Of a stretch of DNA of 64,000 nucleotides, positions 1 to 7,334 are shown one piece after another. The notes beneath the pieces are model-generated. The model worked only from the letters and a program-made list of their open reading frames with translations, ran no database searches and was not told the DNA's origin. The stretch lies in contig JAJFKT010000010.1 of assembly GCA_021773075.1 (NCBI GenBank), forward strand, positions 1 through 64,000, in the 5' to 3' direction. This stretch comes from Woeseiaceae bacterium. GTDB lineage: Bacteria; Pseudomonadota; Gammaproteobacteria; Steroidobacterales; Woeseiaceae. Both the position numbers and the translations under genes were made by a program. Position 1 is the stretch's first letter. Each line of letters starts with the position of its first letter.

Positions 1-167
1 GGTGATTTTTGGGAGCCCACACGATATGCCGGTATAGGCAGTTGTTGCAGGCAGGCGCGTCTTTTCGCTTTGGACGCGGATAAACCAAAGTATTTTTCAC
101 ATACCCGCTGTAGGGGAATTTCCGCTTCGCCGAACTCGGCAAGCAGGCCAAAGTATGTGGGAGTCAT
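1..167 (-). CDS. PrtN-like (pyocin activator) family protein, partial
   Basis: Reading the minus strand from the ATG at 167 gives 55 codons that run off the window edge. The visible N-terminus (MTPTYFGLLAEFGEAEIP, then RVCEKYFGLS and a later GSQKS) matches the general pattern of PrtN-type activators, which read roughly 'L...Y....IP...VC..YF' and end near 'GSQK'. PrtN proteins are small transcription activators found in pyocin and other mobile-element settings. A purine-rich ggagaag lies about ten bases upstream of the start. It follows the integrase in the same direction after 42 bases, a common pairing at the ends of integrative elements. Family call is by memory of the motif; the C-terminus is not visible. 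Confidence 0.65.
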   Translation of the reverse strand, partial: MTPTYFGLLAEFGEAEIPLQRVCEKYFGLSASKAKRRACLQQLPIPAYRVGSQKS

Positions 168-209
168 CACGTAGTTCTTCTCCCAGATTGCCTGACAATC
201 AACATGAGA

Positions 210-1139
210 CTACGCACCCAAGTAAACGCTGACGACTTGGCGCCGCTCATGACCTAGCTCGCGACTGACAATGAGCCGCACCTCGCGGTCCCGATCTCGC
301 TGTTCTCGATTGAGCGCTTTGGGGATTGGCCCACCAACACTCGGTGATTTCCAGCCGGTCAGCTCCTCATAACGTCGCTGCGCATAGGCATGCCGTAGCC
401 CATGCATCTTGGACAGCCCCGCCCGAACGGTATTGCCTTCGTAGATGCGAAGCTGCTGCACATAGTTTCGTGAACTGGGAATCAGTGATCCCTTGCCCAC
501 CAGCTTATGGGCGCGATCTAGGACCGCCCGTTGACTCTCGGTCCGGATCGGAATGACCCTGGCCTTGCCTCCTTTGGTCCAGGAGGGCTTCAGAGAGAGA
601 TGATCCCTCTGATCGGCGTAGCTGGGAACGAATTTTATCGCTTCCTCTCGTCTCAGACCAAAGGCCTGCTGCAGCTCGAGGCTCATTCGGACGTGCTCGT
701 CCCGAACCATCGCCAAATCCACCTTTGAAATGGATTTGGCCTTACTCGTGTTGGTCACGAATATCCGATTGGGTATCCCGTAATGGTCATTCGATCGCGC
801 CACGACATTCTGGCGATTCACTTTCCGGGCCCACCAGCGGAATGCCGCCATTCGGTTCTTGATTGTTCCTGCAGCAACTTCTTTTTCTAACCAGCGCCCA
901 ACCAAAGCTTCGACGTGCTTCGGTTTGAGCGAATGACTGTTCATGCCGCGGTATCCCAGTTGGTGCAATTCATTCGCCATCAGGGTGAGCTCTCGCTCTC
1001 GACGGACTTGTGTGCCATAGCTCCCCTCACGGTTGTTCCGGCACAGTGTTTTCAGTTGGTGGTTCAGGCCTCTCACAGTGTATTTAGCAAATTGGTTAGT
1101 GTTTCCGACTGCCCTGGGGTCGTAACCACCAGAACTCAC
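210..1139 (-). CDS. Tyrosine recombinase / integrase (Integrase_1, PF12835-type)
   Basis: A 309-residue site-specific recombinase, GTG start. The N-terminal half (about 20-115) shows the pattern of the Phage_integr_N domain: an 'NNREGSYGTQVRRERELTLM' stretch, 'LKPKHVEALV' and 'GTIKNRMAAFRWWA'. The catalytic part carries Arg in GLRREEA, Lys in KGGKARVIP, HGLRH, a late GHERRQ and the Tyr in VSVYLG, so all tyrosine-recombinase residues appear present. It should cut and join DNA at the attachment site of an element that continues to the left, since the PrtN-like gene follows downstream. No clear ribosome binding site is seen before the GTG, so the exact start is uncertain. It is not an integron integrase: I see no IntI-specific insert. 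Confidence 0.85.
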   Translation of the reverse strand: MSSGGYDPRAVGNTNQFAKYTVRGLNHQLKTLCRNNREGSYGTQVRRERELTLMANELHQLGYRGMNSHSLKPKHVEALVGRWLEKEVAAGTIKNRMAAFRWWARKVNRQNVVARSNDHYGIPNRIFVTNTSKAKSISKVDLAMVRDEHVRMSLELQQAFGLRREEAIKFVPSYADQRDHLSLKPSWTKGGKARVIPIRTESQRAVLDRAHKLVGKGSLIPSSRNYVQQLRIYEGNTVRAGLSKMHGLRHAYAQRRYEELTGWKSPSVGGPIPKALNREQRDRDREVRLIVSRELGHERRQVVSVYLGA

Positions 1140-1479
1140 TGAATGTGAAAATAGTCTTGGGACACGACTCCCATAAAACCTGAAAATGCCTGATACTCAG
1201 GCAACGCCGTTTCTCACCTTTTGGCAGAGGATCCCGGCGCAGGACCAACAATGGCTCAAGATCGAGCTTGAGTAGAACTTCGTAATACCTCCTTTGAAGT
1301 AGGCGGAGTAAATCCGCATGAATGGAAGATGGACCAGGAGCGAGATGCTCCCGTGCTTTTCGAGTGGCCCGCAAAAGCACTGTTGCCACGTTATACGCAG
1401 TGGCTGCGTCTAAATTCGTTCTCACGGACGAACAATAGGACCGCATCATTCGCGTGTCATCGGAAAAGCCCACCGGCAT
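1096..1479 (-). CDS. Hypothetical protein upstream of the integrase (doubtful)
   Basis: An open frame of 127 codons whose 3' end overlaps the integrase start by 44 bases. It is rich in Arg and Leu, with a helical central part (residues about 20-80) and no motif I recognise. There is no good ribosome binding site before its ATG. The overlap is longer than normal translational coupling, so it may be a remnant or a chance open frame in the end region of the mobile element. Function unknown. Confidence 0.22.
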   Translation of the reverse strand: MPVGFSDDTRMMRSYCSSVRTNLDAATAYNVATVLLRATRKAREHLAPGPSSIHADLLRLLQRRYYEVLLKLDLEPLLVLRRDPLPKGEKRRCLSIRHFQVLWESCPKTIFTFSEFWWLRPQGSRKH

Positions 1480-1503
1480 GCGTTGACCTTATTGGCACCG
1501 ACG

Positions 1504-1538
1504 CGCGCGTCATTACAGCGTTGCGGTAATGACGCGCG
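1504..1538. repeat. Perfect inverted repeat, 13-bp arms
   Basis: CGCGCGTCATTAC (1504-1516) is the exact reverse complement of 1526-1538, with a 9-base loop. The loop GCGTTGCG can alternatively pair with CGCAACG at 1544-1550. First of a run of hairpins reaching 1854. Confidence 0.9.
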
Positions 1539-1554
1539 GGCTTCGCAACGGACG

Positions 1555-1588
1555 CTGAGACTGGCAAGCGTCCGCTTGCCAGTCTCAG
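1555..1588. repeat. Perfect inverted repeat, 16-bp arms
   Basis: CTGAGACTGGCAAGCG (1555-1570) is the exact reverse complement of 1573-1588, with only two bases (TC) between the arms. No T-run follows, so it is not a standard intrinsic terminator. Confidence 0.92.
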
Positions 1589-1702
1589 GCCCCCAGCACC
1601 ATGCAACACCGTCGGAGCGATTCGGGTGTCAATTCGCAGATTGAGGAGCCGGATCAGCTCCCAATAGTGGCCCCAGGTTCGTCATTGCTGGCCGGAGGGC
1701 CA

Positions 1703-1761
1703 AGTGTTATAAAATATAACGTCTGTCTCCACTGTAGACAGACGTTATATTTTATAACACT
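1703..1761. repeat. Perfect inverted repeat, 26-bp arms with nested dyad
   Basis: Arms 1703-1728 and 1736-1761 match perfectly around a 7-base loop (ccactgt). Each arm itself contains a 6-3-6 dyad: GTTATA-AAA-TATAAC at 1706-1720, and its complement in the right arm. The element therefore carries four copies of the GTTATA half-site. The arms are AT-rich outside and GTCTGTCT inside. Confidence 0.95.
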
Positions 1762-1773
1762 CAGAATTCGTGC

Positions 1774-1792
1774 GGCGACTCAAACTGTCGCC
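1774..1792. repeat. Short hairpin between the two long palindromes
   Basis: GGCGAC (1774-1779) and GTCGCC (1787-1792) pair around a 7-base loop. It fills the gap between the 26-bp and 29-bp inverted repeats. Confidence 0.7.
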
Positions 1793-1795
1793 AGT

Positions 1796-1854
1796 GATGT
1801 TAATGAGATTAACTCGTGTGGACCGGGTCCACACGAGTTAATCTCATTAACATC
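1796..1854. repeat. Perfect palindrome, 29-bp arms with nested dyad
   Basis: Arms 1796-1824 and 1826-1854 are exact reverse complements around a single central G (1825). As in the preceding repeat, each arm contains a 6-3-6 dyad: GTTAAT-GAG-ATTAAC at 1799-1813, with its complement in the right arm. Sequence differs from the 26-bp repeat but the architecture is the same. Such a tight palindrome can extrude as a cruciform or act as a double protein-binding site; its role is unknown. Confidence 0.95.
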
Positions 1855-2198
1855 TAGCTGTGTGGCTCGTACAGAGGATCTGGCGAGTTTTCAATACAGG
1901 CAACAAAATGTATCGTAACGCACCGAAAAAACGGCCAGCACCTGACATAGCCTGTCACCAAGATTTGTTTAAGATCAATGAGAAAGTCCGACGATTGCTG
2001 TTGGCCTTATCGGGAACCTACGGGCAAACACGCAAAATTCCCGCAAGAGCGTTATCCACGCCAGCGCTGCCGGATTGGATAACCGGGATAGTTGCCATGT
2101 CATCGTCCACACGCAGTCGGCGTGTCCGGATTCGTTTGTCATCGTCTCGTGGACTCTGTCCGGAGCGGACAGTAACCCCCTTTAATGAGCTCGAAGGT

Positions 2199-2291
2199 AT
2201 GCAAGCATAGACATTCGATTCGTCATGCTTGCATTTAAGAGCCATGGGTTTTAGTATGCAAGCATATTTCGCAATATATGGATGCTTGCAA
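2199..2291. promoter_or_regulatory. Four alternating ATGCAAGCAT motifs, candidate operator array
   Basis: ATGCAAGCAT occurs at 2199-2208 and 2256-2265. Its reverse complement ATGCTTGCAT occurs at 2225-2234, and as ATGCTTGCAA at 2282-2291. The four sites form two inverted pairs with identical internal spacing (26 bases start to start). The last copy covers the first possible start codon of the P63C gene, so a protein bound there would block its transcription or translation. Seen directly; the binding protein is not known, but autoregulation by the downstream gene is a reasonable guess. Confidence 0.7.
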
Positions 2292-3280
2292 AAATGAAAG
2301 ACAAATCCAAGGCGATCGGCGGAAAGGCTCGCGCTGCGTCGCTGACCGACGAGCAGAAAAGGAAAATAGCCAGCGATGCAGCCAAAAAGCGCTGGGGTAC
2401 AGATTTACCGAGAGCAACCCATGAGGGTGTCGTTCAGGTAGGTGAGTCTTCAATACCGTGTGCCGTTTTGGAAACAGGAGAAAGAGTCCTGACGCAAAGC
2501 GGTTTTATGAAGGCTCTCGGCAGGGCTCGGCAAGCAAAGGGACGGCAACATTACGACGGTGACGTCAACCTGCCGGCGTTTCTGACGGCGAAGAACTTGA
2601 AACCGTTCATAAGCAACGATCTTGCTGTGACGTCAAGCCAGATAGAGTTTCGCTCGGCAAAAGGGGCCAATGCTTTCGGATATGCGGCAGACCTACTGCC
2701 AAGCGTATGTGAAGTCTTTCTCCAGGCGCGTGATGCGGACGTTCTGGCACACAATCAGATTCATATAGCTAGGCAAGCAGATATTCTGATGCGTGGCCTT
2801 GCTCGTGTTGGAATAGCGTCGCTTGTCGATGAGGCGACCGGGTATCAGCACGTCAGAGACAGGCTAGCTCTTCAGAAGATTCTCGATAAATACATAACTG
2901 ACGAGCTATCGAAATGGACCCTGACTTTTCCAGATGAATTCTACCAACAGCTCTTCAGGTTAAAGGGGCTTGACTATCCAACGGCAAATGGCAGGAAACC
3001 ATCATATGTTGGTCATTGGACAAATGACATTGTCTACGATCGATTGGCTCCTGGCGTTAAAGATGAGTTGAAGAAAAAAAATCCCAGGCAGGCGAAAACT
3101 GGTCTGCGTAAGCACAAGCATCACCAATTTCTGACGAAGGACTTTGGACACCCGGAACTACGCGAGCTTCTATCTAACGTTATTTTCATGATGAAGGGCT
3201 GCGCTGACTGGGACCAATTTAAGAGGCTTATTGACAAGTCTAAGCCAAAGCGCGGAAAAAACATTGAGATGAATGTATAG
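2282..3280 (+). CDS. P63C domain-containing protein
   Basis: A 332-residue protein. The N-terminus (about 10-40) is a short basic helical segment, 'GGKARAASLTDEQKRKIA' followed by KKRW, typical of small DNA-binding or antirepressor-type leaders. The remainder fits the P63C family: a 'VLETGERVLTQSGFM' segment near 60-80, 'LPAFLTAKNLKPFI' near 97-110, and a C-terminal 'FPDEFYQQLFRLKGLDY' block near 215-235. P63C proteins occur in phages and mobile elements; their role is unknown, with antirepressor-like parts often noted. Start is either ATG 2282, which lies inside the fourth copy of the upstream motif, or ATG 2294. Neither has a strong ribosome binding site. The gene stands alone. Confidence 0.75.
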   Translation: MLAKMKDKSKAIGGKARAASLTDEQKRKIASDAAKKRWGTDLPRATHEGVVQVGESSIPCAVLETGERVLTQSGFMKALGRARQAKGRQHYDGDVNLPAFLTAKNLKPFISNDLAVTSSQIEFRSAKGANAFGYAADLLPSVCEVFLQARDADVLAHNQIHIARQADILMRGLARVGIASLVDEATGYQHVRDRLALQKILDKYITDELSKWTLTFPDEFYQQLFRLKGLDYPTANGRKPSYVGHWTNDIVYDRLAPGVKDELKKKNPRQAKTGLRKHKHHQFLTKDFGHPELRELLSNVIFMMKGCADWDQFKRLIDKSKPKRGKNIEMNV

Positions 3281-3385
3281 GAAGCGGTCGAGTCTGCCTA
3301 AATCAATGCAACTGTCTGACATGGACAGTGTGCTGGCAATGAGGAGGAGTCCATATACGGGCGTTCACGGTCTGTTGGCTTGAAA

Positions 3386-3532
3386 CTACGCCTGGCGGGT
3401 CCTCCTTAGACCGCACCGGTGGCATTCAACCGTCTCGATACCTCCCCCGCCAAAGCTGAAAGTCTCAGTGATGACGTGGAAATCGTGGAATCCCAGCCAA
3501 CACAGAATGCCGCCGAACAGCCGATTTGCCAT
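3386..3532 (-). CDS. Small zinc-knuckle-like phage protein
   Basis: A 48-residue protein, MANRLFGGILCWLGFHDF at the start and VECHRCGLRRTRQA at the end. The two-Cys ending (CHRC) together with an early Cys and His (CWLGFH) looks like the small DUF1660-type prophage proteins, which probably bind one metal ion. The start at 3532 is chosen over the ATG at 3538 because ggaggg lies seven bases before it but would abut the earlier ATG. A longer upstream open frame exists but lacks a start signal. Family link is tentative. Confidence 0.45.
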   Translation of the reverse strand: MANRLFGGILCWLGFHDFHVITETFSFGGGGIETVECHRCGLRRTRQA

Positions 3533-3689
3533 ATGCATTCCCTCCGATCCACGTGGGATTCTGAGTGATCTTCTTCCTTCTTCCAAAGTGGTGCCGGGAG
3601 CAGGTGCCAATGACCGGTAAGGGTAATCTGCAGCCTGCCGCAATCTTATCACCTGTCCGTCCGCTTGCGAGCGCAACCCGGCCGTTCAG

Positions 3690-4154
3690 GTGCTACTGCC
3701 TGCTGAAGTCACGGACTGGCAATGCTTATGTGAAAACCTCATGGGTCGCGCAATGCACATTGACCACGAAGATTTGACGGAGTTTCAACGCCTCTCGCAT
3801 GTAGCGGAGACAGTCTCAGGTAGACCCAAGCATTTCGCCGAAGGTGTACACGGCAGTTGTTCTGAGGAAGGTGGCCTCAGCGAAGATACGCTTGCCGCAA
3901 AGAACGGTGTCGACAGTAGTCAGGAATCCGCGGACATGGTTGTCGATGCTCGTTCTTATGAGGCAATTCTAGAGGATCGCGTCAAAATTTTAGAGGCGAC
4001 GCTATTGCAACAAGCGTGTCTGATCCCGAGGGAAACATTGGAGGCCGCGCTATTCGAGCAAGCGGTAACTGCCGACTCAAGACAGTGCCAACACGCGGAC
4101 TGTTGCTACCCGAACTGCCCATGCCCGCCCGCCGAAAGCGAGCACGGGTCATGA
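3690..4154 (+). CDS. Hypothetical acidic protein, Cys-rich C-terminus
   Basis: About 154 codons; the real start may be the ATG at 3741 (MGRAMH). The middle is acidic, a predicted coiled stretch lies around 95-120 (EAILEDRVKILEATLLQQ), and the tail carries CQHADCCYPNCPCPP, a Cys/Pro-rich ending common in short phage-encoded proteins. The stop overlaps the ATG of the next gene (ATGA), which argues that both frames are translated. Function unknown. Confidence 0.45.
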   Translation: MLLPAEVTDWQCLCENLMGRAMHIDHEDLTEFQRLSHVAETVSGRPKHFAEGVHGSCSEEGGLSEDTLAAKNGVDSSQESADMVVDARSYEAILEDRVKILEATLLQQACLIPRETLEAALFEQAVTADSRQCQHADCCYPNCPCPPAESEHGS

Positions 4155-4318
4155 AATATCTTTTTCAAGCAATCGGCTGCCTAGTGCTATTCGTTCTGGC
4201 GATGCCGTTTTTCATTCTTGGTGCCCTGCTCTACGTACCAATCGGGTTTCCGTTTAGCGCTGGCTGGGCATACGGACACGATAGTCTTAGTTCCGACGAT
4301 TTTATTCGTCGGAACTAA
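4151..4318 (+). CDS. Small membrane protein, translationally coupled
   Basis: A 55-residue protein starting MKYLFQAIGCLVLFVLAM. One long hydrophobic segment (about 4-35) with a Pro/Gly-rich continuation suggests a single or hairpin membrane span. The ATG overlaps the preceding stop (ATGA). The last codons and the stop lie inside a perfect hairpin (4280-4325), so the terminal residues SLSSDDFIRRN are encoded by the stem. No family recognised. Confidence 0.5.
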   Translation: MKYLFQAIGCLVLFVLAMPFFILGALLYVPIGFPFSAGWAYGHDSLSSDDFIRRN

Positions 4319-4325
4319 GACTATC
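4280..4325. repeat. Perfect inverted repeat, 20-bp arms, over a stop codon
   Basis: Arms 4280-4299 and 4306-4325 match perfectly around ttttat. The stop codon of the small membrane gene (4316-4318) is in the right arm. It is followed at 4327-4333 by TGTTAGAT-like sequence (GTTAGAT). No T-run follows, so it would be an unusual terminator. It lies between a plus gene and a convergent minus gene. Confidence 0.92.
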
Positions 4326-4358
4326 TGTTAGATATGCCGCCGTATCAAGCGAAAATAC

Positions 4359-4913
4359 TTAGTAGACGCAAATCCATGGCGTACCTGGACCGCACCAGTT
4401 GCCATTTCCTCCATCACCATTAATCACAACTACAGCGCCAGGCGGAAAGGATAGCGCTGGAAATGCTGCTGCGAATAATTCAAGGGCGCCCGGTGGACCT
4501 TCTTCACCGGGGTTTATGAGCAGGTCTTCGACCTCGTAGTCCAATAGACTAACTTCTTTAGAGTTGCCGCCGGCGTCCACAGCTTCCTCCCAAGTCTGCT
4601 CCGCCGATCGGGAAAGCTGTATTTTTACAGTGTAGACTTCAATAAAAAGATTGATTTTTACGTAGACGTTTACAAAAACATCTTTCGGGCTGGCAGGATC
4701 ATTCGAGGGCCACTGTTCCTCAAGCGATTCGTCTAGACCACCTTGATTCAACTGGTTGAAAATCGTACCATCAGCAACAGCCTGCATAACCCCGGCTCTA
4801 GTCCCAGAGATGACGAATCTCGCAATTCCTATTTCATCATCTGCCCTAGCGACGTTTGCGAAGTTCATGAGGACAACCACACCCGTCATGGCCAGAAGGA
4901 TTCGGTGCTTCAT
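4359..4913 (-). CDS. Secreted hypothetical protein
   Basis: 184 residues. A signal peptide (1-24) ends in ANVARA before DDEIG, fitting cleavage by signal peptidase I. The mature part is acidic, with a central beta-rich section (VFVNVYVKINLFIEVYTVKI) and a Gly/Pro-rich C-terminus holding two Cys (WCGPGTPWICVY), possibly a disulfide. No family recognised. It is 11 bases downstream of the next minus-strand gene and is probably co-transcribed with it. Confidence 0.6.
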   Translation of the reverse strand: MKHRILLAMTGVVVLMNFANVARADDEIGIARFVISGTRAGVMQAVADGTIFNQLNQGGLDESLEEQWPSNDPASPKDVFVNVYVKINLFIEVYTVKIQLSRSAEQTWEEAVDAGGNSKEVSLLDYEVEDLLINPGEEGPPGALELFAAAFPALSFPPGAVVVINGDGGNGNWCGPGTPWICVY

Positions 4914-4924
4914 TTTTTCTCTCC

Positions 4925-5740
4925 CTATCTAGAAATTGACTCACAAAGTGGCGAAGAAATATCTAAAGAATCGATTCGACTATCATCGTTGACCGAACTA
5001 TCGCCCCATCGCGAAGTTCGTACAATTTCAATGTTATTTTTGACCTCCAACCCTAGTGCACAAATACGAGCGAGGTTGTCGGGATAACGTGTGAGATCAT
5101 TCGCCAATATATGATCATTCAACATTTCTGTTCCTACAAAATCACCGAGCATCTCCGCCGCAGCGTAGTAACGAAGAACCTCCAAGTAATCATCCGAGAT
5201 TCGACCGCTTTCGTTAGTCAACTCAAACCCGAAGCCTTGCAGATCATTTTGTCGGACGAGTCGACTGGACGCCATGTTGACAAGCGCCGCAGTCTTACCA
5301 TTAACAGCAGCCTCTAGGTACATCGGCATGGCCTTCTCTATATCACTGTTCGATAGTCGATCCGCGAGTATTAGCTGAGCCAATCCATCTTCCTGGTCAG
5401 CGAGTGCTTGTAATGCTTCGTCGTCCATATACTCATACGCGTGTTTCGCGCCAATATCATTTCCACCAGACCCGTAATAGCCTCTAGCCTCACGAAATGC
5501 TCTAACATCTAATGGCTCCATTGTTAGCATTTTTTCGACGGTCGAATCCGCAAGTTCGGTAGAGTCTCGCGTTTCGCGTTCTTGAGTATCGGTCCCAGTT
5601 TCCGGCAGAGGCACACCAGAAAAAGCATCTGCTAGATCGACCCCCAAATTATCCAAATGGTCGTTTTCTTGCAGAAACATCCAAATAGCGATTCCGGAAA
5701 TTAGCAGAACCGCGAAACCAATTCTTTTGCTGTTTCTCAT
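4925..5740 (-). CDS. Membrane-anchored protein with Sel1/TPR-like helices
   Basis: 271 residues with a short N-terminal membrane anchor (8-24, IGFAVLLISGIAIWMFL) and no lipobox. After an acidic linker, residues about 75-230 are alpha-helical with spaced Ala/Tyr/Leu patterns (ALQALADQEDGLAQLILADRL, MPMYLEAAVNGKTAALVNMA, EVLRYYAAAEMLGDFVG) that resemble degenerate Sel1 or TPR repeats. Such proteins usually hold partner proteins at the periplasmic face. It heads a two-gene unit with the secreted protein downstream. Function unknown. Confidence 0.6.
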   Translation of the reverse strand: MRNSKRIGFAVLLISGIAIWMFLQENDHLDNLGVDLADAFSGVPLPETGTDTQERETRDSTELADSTVEKMLTMEPLDVRAFREARGYYGSGGNDIGAKHAYEYMDDEALQALADQEDGLAQLILADRLSNSDIEKAMPMYLEAAVNGKTAALVNMASSRLVRQNDLQGFGFELTNESGRISDDYLEVLRYYAAAEMLGDFVGTEMLNDHILANDLTRYPDNLARICALGLEVKNNIEIVRTSRWGDSSVNDDSRIDSLDISSPLCESISR

Positions 5741-6340
5741 AAACTCATCGCATTAATAGGCACTTGCATCTGACTCCAGTGAGCGCCGATCGCGTAATTT
5801 GTTCGGTTGAAGTTCAGATTCGATAATACGAAAACTATGCGACGCACAAACCGTCTGTCAAATTGGGTATTTTCTTCAGATTAGACTTGTTCCTAGGACT
5901 CAACTCCTAGATTTGCGCCACAGCATCTTCCTCAGAATGAAGAATTTGTATGCGCGCCCTCTAAACCATTGAAATGTCCGGGTTACTGCCGTACTTGGTA
6001 GAGAATTGGTTGACATATATGTTTGAAAACGGAATTCTGATTTGTTATCCGCCGGATATGCTGTCCGTTCGCAGTCGCCCAAATACCGACTGATTCGTAC
6101 TGACCCTTTCCACATATGATCAAAATATCTTGTATATGGTAATGATTAGAAATCCGATCTTGCGCAAGAATATCGACTTCGCAACCGTCTGCTTTGGGTT
6201 GCGATATTAAGCGGACGGTCACCAAAATCAGATGCGCTAAGAAACCAAAACGCAAGTGCGTGAGTTCTATGTAAAGGCCTCTCGGTTTTCGGGAGCGGTA
6301 ATTGCTGTTGTCGCGGCGTGGTATTTCGGTCTTGTTAGTT
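5741..6340. other. AT-rich stretch without a convincing gene
   Basis: Roughly 600 bases with only weak open frames. A minus frame at 5983-6255 (90 codons, TTG start, hydrophobic first 20 residues) might encode a small exported protein. A plus frame from a GTG at 6256 begins with a membrane-like segment (VIAVVAAWYFGLVSY) but loses character after 6345, as if frameshifted into the frame of the 6341 ORF. A small dyad, CTAGGA/TCCTAG, lies at about 5893-5910. Confidence 0.4.
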
Positions 6341-6463
6341 ATGCGACTCCTGACGCAGGAGCCGTTCGGCGAAGAACTTGTGATGATGGTATTTGCCGGG
6401 CTTATGGCTGCCGTGCTCCTCAGGACGCAACTCCAGCGAGTAGTATCCAGTGAAGGCTGCTAG
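6341..6463 (+). CDS. Possible 40-residue membrane peptide
   Basis: ATG at 6341 opens MRLLTQEPFGEELVMMVFAG and continues through a hydrophobic LMAAVLL segment to a TAG at 6461-6463. It ends eight bases before the next gene. The upstream GTG frame (6256) in another register also encodes a hydrophobic start, so this may be one frameshifted gene rather than a separate peptide. No homologue recognised. Confidence 0.25.
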   Translation: MRLLTQEPFGEELVMMVFAGLMAAVLLRTQLQRVVSSEGC

Positions 6464-6471
6464 GACGAATT

Positions 6472-6657
6472 ATGACGATTGAATCAAATGGCGAGGTAAT
6501 TGCACGGCGAACAAGGGAATCGAACGACAAGAATCACTATGAAGGATGCTGGAAGCGGTCCGGGCATCACAATTGTGCAGTTGCCGAAATTGAACGATTG
6601 ACGGAGCTGGTTACGGAACTTGGCGGTACTCCAGTTTGCGAGGGACCCGAGTCGTGA
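6472..6657 (+). CDS. Small phage-type hypothetical protein
   Basis: 61 residues, hydrophilic. It contains HYEGCWKRSGHHNCAVAEIE, a Cys/His cluster (Cys26, His31/32, Cys34) followed by a short helix (IERLTELVTELGG). This layout is common in small phage-encoded proteins with a helix near the C-terminus. aggacg lies just upstream of the ATG. Function unknown. Confidence 0.45.
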   Translation: MTIESNGEVIARRTRESNDKNHYEGCWKRSGHHNCAVAEIERLTELVTELGGTPVCEGPES

Positions 6658-6767
6658 GCAGACAGTGCCCCGAGGGAGACTGCCTAACGTGGGCGCGGTC
6701 GAAAACGGACAGTGGCACACGCTGGTACAATCATGTTTCGGACTGCTCCATATCTTGAGGGAAGCCA

Positions 6768-7334
6768 TTGACTGAATCAAACTGGCCGTCAATTTCACCT
6801 GAAAAAAGACTTGCTTCAACTGTTATCCAAGGTGCGGCTGCAGAATTGAGCCGAAACCTCGATCTATTTTCAGGTTGGCTGCTTGCTGGTTTCGGTGCGG
6901 TGCTCGGATTAGTAATTGCCAATATTGATTCAATATCTGTGTCCCTGCCTCCCGAACGTGTGTTCGGTGCCACTAAGATATTTATTTGGGCAGCCGGATT
7001 AGCGCTCGTTGCAAAATACCTTTCTCTAATTGTTGTTACAGCACGCTCGGTCGGTGATCAGGCGGCGGCTAGTACAGAAAAGCTACTATCTCAGGAGCCA
7101 CAGGCGCTCGCGCAAAGCAGCTTTTCTGCCCTATTTTCTGAGATCGAAGGAGCTTTTTTTTATCCAGCCAAATGGTATATGCGTTGGAACTTGCGAAAAA
7201 TTCATGATGGGGATTTCGTACACGGTGCACGGCTTCTCATGAAGATAGCGCAATTTCAAAGCGTGCTTGTTTTAACCCAATCAATTCTCCATTTGGCTTC
7301 AGCCGTATTTCTGATCAGCGGCGAAGCGATCTAG
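6768..7334 (+). CDS. Hypothetical membrane protein
   Basis: 188 residues from a TTG start. Hydrophobic segments lie near 37-52 (WLLAGFGAVLGLVIANI), 70-90 (IFIWAAGLALVAKYLSLIVV) and at the C-terminus (LVLTQSILHLASAVFLISG); a cytosolic helical loop lies between. tgaggga about 10 bases upstream could act as ribosome binding site. No family recognised. A 13-base segment (GCCTAACGTGGGC, 6682-6694) upstream recurs before the next gene. Confidence 0.5.
   Translation: MTESNWPSISPEKRLASTVIQGAAAELSRNLDLFSGWLLAGFGAVLGLVIANIDSISVSLPPERVFGATKIFIWAAGLALVAKYLSLIVVTARSVGDQAAASTEKLLSQEPQALAQSSFSALFSEIEGAFFYPAKWYMRWNLRKIHDGDFVHGARLLMKIAQFQSVLVLTQSILHLASAVFLISGEAI

Larger units (their letters stand above)
1480..2195. 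other. Non-coding, hairpin-rich stretch beside the integrase
   Basis: No convincing gene is seen here. The first half is packed with inverted repeats, listed separately. An open frame from an ATG at 1908 to 2210 (about 100 codons, basic, plausible start MYRNAPKKRPAPDIACHQDL) cannot be excluded, but it has no recognisable domain. Near its end, 2157-2171 forms the dyad TGTCCG-GAG-CGGACA, and CCGGAGCGGACAG recurs exactly at 7362-7374. Confidence 0.5.

Noticed and set aside
326..728. Plus-strand open frames opposite the integrase
   Set aside because: They lie fully inside the clear minus-strand integrase gene in other frames and show no motif or ribosome binding site.
1703..1854. The palindromes as integron attC sites
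   Set aside because: Their ends do not fit RYYYAAC and GTTRRRY, and the stems are perfect, without the unpaired bases attC sites need.
1601..1918. Open frame through the hairpin stretch
   Set aside because: It simply reads across the perfect inverted repeats; composition follows the repeats and no domain is seen.
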